A program made the position numbers and the translations under genes. From a virus, in the IMG/VR virus record IMGVR_UViG_3300005518_000010, positions 1 to 44,326 of that record: DNA of 44,326 bases; one strand, written 5' to 3'. Below the pieces are notes generated by a model. That model searched no databases. It was not told where the DNA came from and saw only the letters and a list, made by a program, of their open reading frames with translations. This document shows positions 38,536 through 44,326 of this stretch, one piece after another; position 1 is the first letter of the stretch; each line of letters begins with the position of its first letter.

Positions 38536-39336
38536 CTAGTCAGCGATTTCGTCAAGTTGCTTATCGACGCGCTCTTCGATCGCATCCAATGACTCCTCCG
38601 ACAGCGTGACCTCACCTGGCACCGGCACACCGGAGGTGACCGCGGCACGGATGGTCTCGATCTTCCCGGCGACGCTCATCGGTGGCCGAGGCGCCGAGTC
38701 GAGGGTGAACAGCAGGTAGTGGATGTCGTGGACCTCGCGGAGCAGTTGTTCCTGCTGCTCTGGTGTCAGGGCCATGTCGTCGCCTCCGGTCAGTAGCTCC
38801 AGCAGGTAATCCCAGGGGAAGTTGGGGCCGGGGTCGGTGTGGTCGGTGCCGCCGAAGGCTTTGCCGAGGTCGTTGTGCGAGGTGATCCCCGGCTGGTAGG
38901 CCTGGAGTTCGGCGATGGTGCGGCGCTCGAGCGGGATGCCGTACTCGGCCGCGTCGGCTCGGATGATGGGCGCGATCTGGTCGAACATGGCCACGCCGAA
39001 CTCGTCCAGCCATTGCTCGCGGGTCTGCGAGGCGAACCCGCTCAACTCCCAGTTGATCCCCCTGTAATTGCCCGACCGGTTGCCCACGGTCCACGCGACG
39101 TCCTTGAGCAGGACGCACTGCACGACGCTGTTTGAATCCGCGCAGTAGTGGCTTGAGACGCTGCGGCCGCCCGCGCCGGTGGCGAAGTAGTTGGCCGTGT
39201 TCTCCGCCGTGGTCGGCGTCTCGTGGGCCTCCATGTCGTGAATGACGATCCATAGCGGTGGCCCGTCGGCGCGGCCCTTGGTGTAGCCGGACGCCTGGAT
39301 GAACTGGAGCTCCGGGTGGTCGGGGCTAGTCGCCAT
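38536..39336 (-). CDS. Endolysin: N-acetylmuramoyl-L-alanine amidase
   Basis: The 266-residue enzyme starts ATSPDHPELQFIQASGYTKG, and the catalytic amidase domain (residues 25-180) has WIVIHDMEAH (H33), SSHYCADSNSVVQC, and GITSHNDLGKAFGGTDHTDPG (H154, D168), the zinc-binding pattern of Amidase_2. It hydrolyses the amide bond between MurNAc and L-Ala in peptidoglycan. A C-terminal region (about 185-266) is helical, with no known binding repeat, and may serve for wall binding. It is followed by four small membrane protein genes. Confidence 0.9.
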   Translation of the reverse strand: MATSPDHPELQFIQASGYTKGRADGPPLWIVIHDMEAHETPTTAENTANYFATGAGGRSVSSHYCADSNSVVQCVLLKDVAWTVGNRSGNYRGINWELSGFASQTREQWLDEFGVAMFDQIAPIIRADAAEYGIPLERRTIAELQAYQPGITSHNDLGKAFGGTDHTDPGPNFPWDYLLELLTGGDDMALTPEQQEQLLREVHDIHYLLFTLDSAPRPPMSVAGKIETIRAAVTSGVPVPGEVTLSEESLDAIEERVDKQLDEIAD

Positions 39337-39541
39337 CGGACCATTCGCCTACCACTGCGACCGCGTACTCGCCCATCGCGGTCCGCTCCGGGTCGTCACG
39401 GACAACGGTCGTGTCGGGGGTGCCGACGACCGTGCGCCCCTCCCGCTCCGCCGCCTCGGCGTATTCCTCCAGCGCCTCGGCAACCGCCACGTCCTCCGGC
39501 TTGCTCAGGTCGAATCCGATCAGCAGGATCTTGGTGGCCAT
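39326..39541 (-). CDS. Small protein before the endolysin, function unknown
   Basis: The 71-residue product starts at ATG 39541, sharing one base with the upstream stop (TGATG), and reads ATKILLIGFDLSKPEDVAVA, then EALEEYAEAAEREGRTVVGT, a small alpha/beta-like sequence with an acidic end. It lies between tail-tip proteins and the endolysin. No motif was recognised. Confidence 0.55.
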   Translation of the reverse strand: MATKILLIGFDLSKPEDVAVAEALEEYAEAAEREGRTVVGTPDTTVVRDDPERTAMGEYAVAVVGEWSDGD

Positions 39542-40062
39542 CAGGCCTCCTCCAATGCCAGGACGCGCGCCTCGAGCGCGGCGATCGCTGCCAGTGCCCG
39601 GTCCGCCTTCGACGGGTCGCCGACACCACGCACCAGTGGCGAGTGAAACTCGACCCAGATGTTCAAGTTGCCGGAGGCCACCGCGTCATAGACCGACTGG
39701 ATCCGCAGGTCCTGGAACACGCCGAGTTTGCCGCACTCGATGCTCGCGTAGGTGTTGCCGCCGGACGGGCCGAACGAAAGGCCCTGCCTGGCTGCCGTCT
39801 CGTCTATCCCCACGATCACGGTGCCCATGTGCGCGCCGTCGGTTTCCAGGCGGATCCGACCCGACGACTTCTCGATCTTCACTTCCACGAGACCGACCGA
39901 GTTATGAGCCGAGTTGGTGTGGATGAACAGCCCCGAATTCCAGATGAAGTCTGGGTCGCTGGTGGTGTCGTGGATGCCGTCAACGATCCGGATACAACCC
40001 ATCCGGGTGGCGACCTCACAGTCGGGCTGCCACGCGTCGCGGTACTCGGCGTACTCGTCCAT
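39541..40062 (-). CDS. Minor tail / fibre-like protein
   Basis: The 173-residue product starts at ATG 40062 (TGATG). It is beta-rich (CIRIVDGIHDTTSDPDFIWN, SGLFIHTNSAHNSVGLVEVK, RIRLETDGAHMGTVIVGIDE) and ends with a short helical coil (KADRALAAIAALEARVLALE). It resembles tail-fibre distal proteins and is in a run of tail-tip genes. The exact family is unclear. Confidence 0.6.
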   Translation of the reverse strand: MDEYAEYRDAWQPDCEVATRMGCIRIVDGIHDTTSDPDFIWNSGLFIHTNSAHNSVGLVEVKIEKSSGRIRLETDGAHMGTVIVGIDETAARQGLSFGPSGGNTYASIECGKLGVFQDLRIQSVYDAVASGNLNIWVEFHSPLVRGVGDPSKADRALAAIAALEARVLALEEA

Positions 40063-40580
40063 CAGATGTCCGTGCCGGTGTCGGTCGGGTCCAGCCCGAT
40101 GTCCTCGATGACCATGTCGATAGGCGCCGTGGCTGCGCCGGCGATGCTGATGTTTCCGGTGCCGGACACCCGCGTGACGGTGAGCAGCACCGAGAACAGG
40201 GTGTCGGTGGCCGGCGAGTAGTCGATGATGATGGTGACCGAGTTGCCGCTGGTGGCGTTGGCCAGTGGTGCCTGCGCGGCGGTGAGGATCGTCGATGACG
40301 TGGTGGGCGTCGAGCCGTCGGTGGTGTATCGCAGATTGGCCGCCGCGACATCAGCGGCGACGGAGGTATCCAGCGTCAACGCCGAGGTCCAGATCTTGTA
40401 GGTCCGGCCGGCATACATGGGGATGTCGTCGAGGCGCAGTACGCCGACCTCGGTGGTGGTTGTGGTCGAGTTCGTGGTTCGGTTGCCGCGGGCGATGATG
40501 CCCAGCGGCAGCGGAGAGTTCTCATTGAGCAGGTTGTTGTAGTCGGAGGCCCGCGCCTTCTGGCCGGAGAAGACCGTCAT
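40062..40580 (-). CDS. Minor tail protein
   Basis: The 172-residue product begins MTVFSGQKARASDYNNLLNE, a start seen in actinophage minor tail proteins, then is beta-rich with Thr/Ser (TTNSTTTTTEVGVLRLDDIP, YKIWTSALTLDTSVAADVAA). It probably forms part of the tail tip. Assignment is by position and character. Confidence 0.65.
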   Translation of the reverse strand: MTVFSGQKARASDYNNLLNENSPLPLGIIARGNRTTNSTTTTTEVGVLRLDDIPMYAGRTYKIWTSALTLDTSVAADVAAANLRYTTDGSTPTTSSTILTAAQAPLANATSGNSVTIIIDYSPATDTLFSVLLTVTRVSGTGNISIAGAATAPIDMVIEDIGLDPTDTGTDI

Positions 40581-40589
40581 CCCATCCCC

Positions 40590-43181
40590 TCACAGCGCCC
40601 AGACGAGCGGCTTGTCGACTTGCACGTCGGCCAGTTGAGCGTGCGTGGTGGAGACGCCGTTGACGCTGCGGGTGACGGTCAGGTCAGCCACACCACGCGG
40701 CAGGGTGAGGAACACGACCCGGGAGATGGCAGCCGCGCCGCCGGTAACGGTGTGGGAGCTGGTCGCCGACGGCACCGAATCGGTGCTGACGGGGCCGCGC
40801 ACCACGTACAGGCTCTGGTCGTTTCCAGTGGTGGTGCTGGCCTCGACCACTTCCGTGTAGGTGGACGGGGCGACGCTGGTGTAATCGTCCTGCTTCCAGC
40901 AGAACTGCAGAACCTGAACGTCACCCTCCTGCACGTAGTGCGGGAACGAGATGTCCTGCGCGCTGCCGTTCAACTGCTCCTTCGAGTTGAGCACGGTGAT
41001 CTGACATCCGCGGGCACGCACAACGACCGCGGATGTGGTGTCACCGGCAGCACCGCCGGCGAAGGACACCGTCGGGTCGGCCATCGCCGCCGACGTAGCG
41101 TACTTGCCGAAGATGCGCATGTTGCCGAACGTGTAGAGCGAGGTGTACCCGGACAGGTCCGACACCGTGCCGGTGCCGCTGCTGCGGATCGCGGCGAACA
41201 CCAGCATGAGGTCGCCCTCAAGGTGCGACGGGTTGGTCGGCGTCACCGATGCGTTGTCGGCGTGGGCCGGGGTGCCGGCCAGGATCGACGGCGCGACCGC
41301 GGCCACAGCCGTGACCGTCACCACCTCGGCGCCAGCCAGCAGGTCTACCGGCAGGTCATCGGCGTCCTCGGTGAAGTCCGGCTGACACCCGATCCGCCAT
41401 GTGGTGGAGGTGGTGGTCTCGGCGGTCAACAGCGACATGGAGTCCTCCGCGTAGACGCCCGCCCGATACGGGCCGTAGGGGGCGCAGTTGAGTTCGACCT
41501 GCCAGAAGTTCACGTCGAGGGTTTCGGTGTAGCCCTCGATGATCAGGTCGATGGTGTTCGGCCCGACGAGGTGCACCGGCGCGTTGGTGATCTGGATGCG
41601 TGAGCCGATGTCACACGCCAGCCATGCGTCGATCAGGTCTGGATGCTCGTGAAGGTCGACCTGGATACCGAGGTAGCGAGGTTCGTCGACGGTGCCGAGG
41701 CCCACCCGCAAGCTCGCGTGTTGAACGGCTTGGTCGTCTTCTTCCAGGTTGAGGGTGGCAGCGTCGTCATACCGACCGACTGCGGCGACGCCCAACGGTC
41801 CGTCCTCGTCGACGAACCTTCCCGACGAACCGCCGGTGCGTGTGATCGTGACGTCGTTGCGAAGATAGCGGTCGTCATCGACGGGATAGAAGTCGGTGAC
41901 GTGACCCTCTTCGTAGTCCAGCGTCAACGTCACGGGCTGGTTTTCGCGCGAGCCGCGGGTGTCGAAGCCGAGCTCGCCGGTGCGGCGCTCGACGATCAGG
42001 CCTTCATCCGCGGCTTCACATTCGCGCAAAAGGTCGAGCAGGGTCTTAGTCGTCTGCGGACCCATCGGCTCGCTGGAGCCGGAGGCGACGTCGTTAGGGA
42101 TCGACTCCTCATCGCACAGCCGGGCGAACCGTACGGCGGCTTCCTCGCCGGCGTACCCGTCGGCGGCCGCGGCCCGACCCGCGGATGCGCTGATCCCGAC
42201 CAGGACCGCAACATGGCTGAGCAGGACGGTCCCGCTGGTGTGACCGCCACGGTACAAACCGAGCGTGACCGAGTTCGTGATGGAAGTACCAAAGCCGGGG
42301 AGCGAAGTGATTAGAACACCATCTACATACTTGTTAAGGTCCACGGCGGCGCCGTTTGTTGTGAACTGGTACGAGAAGTGGTGCGGCTCCCCGTCGGCAT
42401 CAGCGGTGTTAGGTCCGGCCACAAAAGTGCCCGCGGGGCTTTGGATCGCCAACACGTTGGTGGCGCCGCCCAGGTCGGACACGGCGGTGAACTCGACCTG
42501 AAAATCTGCGGTGCTGCCCTTATCGACTACCACCCATGAGATGGCGAGTTCGGCGGCCACCATGTCCAACGCGCTTGACGCCCCCGCCGGTGCCGATGCG
42601 GTCACAAACGGGAACGTTGTGACTGCACGTATCGGCGGCTGCCCGGAAAGACCGGACGGCGCTTCGGTTTGTTCGCCCTCACCTTCCAGCGGCCAATACG
42701 CCACAGGGTTGGCTGCAAGCGATACCCGGTACAGCGCCGACTTCAGCGGCGACTGTCCCTGCCCCAACCGGCGCAGCAGACCGTTGGCCCGGACCGGCAC
42801 GTGGTCGTCAATGTCCGGCCCGGTCCACCGCGGCGGCCACGACGCTACAAGCGCCGTCGACCGCACCACCGCGCCCGAGCCAGGATCCGCCGACACTCGC
42901 ACTGGAGTGTTACGTCCGAACCGGCCATAGTTGGCGCCGCCCACATTGCGGGGCGAGAAGACCCCGTCCGGGTTGATGACGTCGAAGTCGCAGGAGCTCG
43001 GACCCACCGAACCCTGCTCGCCGGCCCGGCCGCGGGTAATGACCACCGGAGCGCGGACCATGTTGTCCTCAGGGTCCGCCGACGTGATCTCGGTGAACGT
43101 CCACGACGACGGCTCCGCCAACGGGTCCGCCTCGTACGCCACCGACACGGTGATGTCGAGCGGGTCGTCGGGGAAAGCCAT
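40590..43181 (-). CDS. Large minor tail / baseplate protein with LamG-like insert
   Basis: This 863-residue protein begins at ATG 43181, fused to the tape measure stop as TGATG. The N-terminal 150 residues (FPDDPLDITVSVAYEADPLA, VVITRGRAGEQGSVGPSSCD) are the distal tail/hub-type region. Residues 155-330 have VAYWPLEGEGE, FQVEFTAVSDLGG and HHFSYQFTTNGAAVDLNKY, a LamG/ConA-like jelly roll. Then a hub-type part, and the last 230 residues form a beta-rich module (SFPHYVQEGDVQVLQFCWKQ). It is the first tail-tip gene after tape measure, where Dit/Tal genes occur. The LamG-like insert may bind host sugars. Confidence 0.75.
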   Translation of the reverse strand: MAFPDDPLDITVSVAYEADPLAEPSSWTFTEITSADPEDNMVRAPVVITRGRAGEQGSVGPSSCDFDVINPDGVFSPRNVGGANYGRFGRNTPVRVSADPGSGAVVRSTALVASWPPRWTGPDIDDHVPVRANGLLRRLGQGQSPLKSALYRVSLAANPVAYWPLEGEGEQTEAPSGLSGQPPIRAVTTFPFVTASAPAGASSALDMVAAELAISWVVVDKGSTADFQVEFTAVSDLGGATNVLAIQSPAGTFVAGPNTADADGEPHHFSYQFTTNGAAVDLNKYVDGVLITSLPGFGTSITNSVTLGLYRGGHTSGTVLLSHVAVLVGISASAGRAAAADGYAGEEAAVRFARLCDEESIPNDVASGSSEPMGPQTTKTLLDLLRECEAADEGLIVERRTGELGFDTRGSRENQPVTLTLDYEEGHVTDFYPVDDDRYLRNDVTITRTGGSSGRFVDEDGPLGVAAVGRYDDAATLNLEEDDQAVQHASLRVGLGTVDEPRYLGIQVDLHEHPDLIDAWLACDIGSRIQITNAPVHLVGPNTIDLIIEGYTETLDVNFWQVELNCAPYGPYRAGVYAEDSMSLLTAETTTSTTWRIGCQPDFTEDADDLPVDLLAGAEVVTVTAVAAVAPSILAGTPAHADNASVTPTNPSHLEGDLMLVFAAIRSSGTGTVSDLSGYTSLYTFGNMRIFGKYATSAAMADPTVSFAGGAAGDTTSAVVVRARGCQITVLNSKEQLNGSAQDISFPHYVQEGDVQVLQFCWKQDDYTSVAPSTYTEVVEASTTTGNDQSLYVVRGPVSTDSVPSATSSHTVTGGAAAISRVVFLTLPRGVADLTVTRSVNGVSTTHAQLADVQVDKPLVWAL

Positions 43182-44326
43182 CAGCTCTGCCCGAAGTAGG
43201 TCTGTGCGCTGCCCTGCCCGGCGGTGCGGACCTCGAACCGCAACGACTCAACCAACGCCGACACGACACCCCGGTCCGTGCCCGGCTTGGCCGACACGAC
43301 CACGTCCACCCGCTGCGCGCCGCCACCGCCGCTCGTGAAGTCCCCGCCGCGCGGCACCACGTCGGCGTTGTACCAACCAGCAGCGGCGGACAGGATCGAC
43401 ATGGACCGGCCGTAGTTGCCGTGCTTGGGCACGAACGCCTCACCACCGGTCTCCGGTTCGGCGTAGGCGTAGCGAGTCGGCGGCGAGGCCACATGCGCCG
43501 AGCGCAGGACTCCGGCGGCGGCGTGTTCGGTGACACCACCCCAACGGTTGTTGCCCGCCTGCCGCCCGGCGCCGAACGTCTTCGTCGTGATCTCGAAAAC
43601 GACGCTCTTATACGTCGGCACGCGGGTGATCGCGTCGATGAGTTCGTCAACCGCGCCCGCGGCCATGCCGGCGTTAATCAGCGTGTTGCGCAACTGCGCG
43701 ATGTAGTTGTCGTAAACCTTGGTCGCCTCGTCGATCGAACCGGTCTCCGCCAGTTTCGCTGCGGCGGCCGCGTCTGCGGCGCGAGCCAGGTCATCCACGG
43801 CGGCGGCGGCGGCGCGGCCCTTCTCGTCGTGAATATCCAGCGAACCATTGGAGACCTTCAAGGCCTCCTGCAGATCGTCAACAGCGGCCTCGGCACCGCG
43901 CTCGGCACCGCGGAATGTCAGCAGTTCGTTGTTGAGCTTCGGCAGCTGCCGGAGTAGCGCCGCCGCTTCCCGCTCGGCGTAGGACAGGCCGTCGCCGAGT
44001 TTGTTGGCCGGCTCGTCCGCCCCCTCAAGCGCCGCCGACAACAGCGGCAGTTGCTTCTGCGCGTACTCCATGCTGATGCCCGCAGCCTTCGCGGCCTCGC
44101 CGACCGCCGCCAGGGCCTCGTCGCGCCGCCCGCTCTGCGCCATCTTCGCCAACGCCGCGTCGGTCTTGTGCAACGTGTCGACGATGTCATCGCCGGTGAT
44201 GTTGAACTGTCGGCCGAGGTCCGCCGCGTACTTCTCGTTGATCCGGATCGACTTCTGGCTGTCCATCAGCGCGATCGACAACGCCGCTAGGGCGACGGTG
44301 AGAGTGCCCGCGCGGGCGGCCATGAA
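43181..44326 (-). CDS. Tail tape measure protein, C-terminal part (continues from the left end)
   Basis: This is the last part of the 817-residue tape measure protein; the frame is open up to the window end and continues at base 90 of the left end. The visible segment has helices QKSIRINEKYAADLGRQFNI, RDEALAAVGEAAKAAGISME, and AALLRQLPKLNNELLTFRGA, then a Gly-rich VAASPP-like turn region (GVTEHAAAGVLRSAHVASPP) and an ordinary C-terminal domain. The internal ATG at 44323 is not the start. The stop is shared with the next start (TGATG). Confidence 0.93.
   Translation of the reverse strand, partial: FMAARAGTLTVALAALSIALMDSQKSIRINEKYAADLGRQFNITGDDIVDTLHKTDAALAKMAQSGRRDEALAAVGEAAKAAGISMEYAQKQLPLLSAALEGADEPANKLGDGLSYAEREAAALLRQLPKLNNELLTFRGAERGAEAAVDDLQEALKVSNGSLDIHDEKGRAAAAAVDDLARAADAAAAAKLAETGSIDEATKVYDNYIAQLRNTLINAGMAAGAVDELIDAITRVPTYKSVVFEITTKTFGAGRQAGNNRWGGVTEHAAAGVLRSAHVASPPTRYAYAEPETGGEAFVPKHGNYGRSMSILSAAAGWYNADVVPRGGDFTSGGGGAQRVDVVVSAKPGTDRGVVSALVESLRFEVRTAGQGSAQTYFGQS
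44237..44326. repeat. Terminal redundancy, right copy
   Basis: Exact copy of 1-90, on the same strand. See the left copy. The tape measure gene crosses this join in frame. Confidence 0.95.

Noticed and set aside
44323-44326. ATG at 44323 as a separate tail gene start
   Set aside because: The frame continues upstream without a stop across the join to GTG 1398; it is an internal Met of the tape measure protein.

Overview
The window is a complete, high-GC temperate siphophage of an actinobacterial host, written as a circularly permuted contig. The last 90 bases (44237-44326) repeat the first 90 exactly, so the true circle is 44,236 bp. The cut falls inside the tape measure gene, whose two halves sit at the two ends of the window. 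High GC, many GTG starts, GGAGG-type ribosome sites, near-universal ATGA/GTGA/TGATG stop-start overlaps and a DUF2637 (SpdB-like) protein all point to an actinomycete host (Streptomyces/Micromonospora-type). The genus cannot be fixed from sequence alone.

Late module (minus strand, read from about 24.5 kb down to 1, across the junction, then from 43.2 down to 36.2 kb): Ig-like protein, HNH nuclease, small and large terminase, portal, a giant 1,561-residue MuF polyprotein with effector-like domains, two small proteins, scaffold, capsid, a sugar-decoration block (five glycosyltransferases, two NAD-dependent sugar epimerases and an HNH gene at 7.3-12.9 kb), a tail-fibre-like protein, a tandem-repeat protein, head-tail connectors, tail tube, tail chaperones with a programmed -1 frameshift, tape measure, tail-tip proteins, endolysin, four small membrane proteins and a membrane-anchored parallel beta-helix protein. 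A bidirectional terminator at 36.17-36.21 kb ends it.

Early module (minus strand, 33.36 down to 24.64 kb): a Cro-like HTH protein, a run of small genes of unknown function (several Cys-rich), a RecB-family nuclease with a RecT-like annealing protein, a small replication-initiation-like protein beside an iteron-bearing gap, and endonuclease VII. It ends at an intrinsic terminator (24.57-24.60 kb). No DNA polymerase, helicase or primase was recognised, so replication probably relies on host enzymes.

Lysogeny module (plus strand, 33.47-36.13 kb): a repressor-like HTH gene with what looks like a leaderless promoter and palindromic GACAAC operators, a tyrosine integrase, a small unknown gene, a tRNA-3'-end-like sequence that is a good attP candidate, and a DUF2637 membrane protein starting 43 nt beyond it. 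Integration at that site would put the DUF2637 gene directly behind the rebuilt host tRNA gene.

The most unusual parts are the MuF polyprotein (MuF, HExxH metalloprotease, SAP-like repeats, DUF3626-like and kinase-like domains), the glycosylation island inside the structural operon with the repeat protein beside it, and the tRNA-coupled DUF2637 arrangement at the prophage edge.
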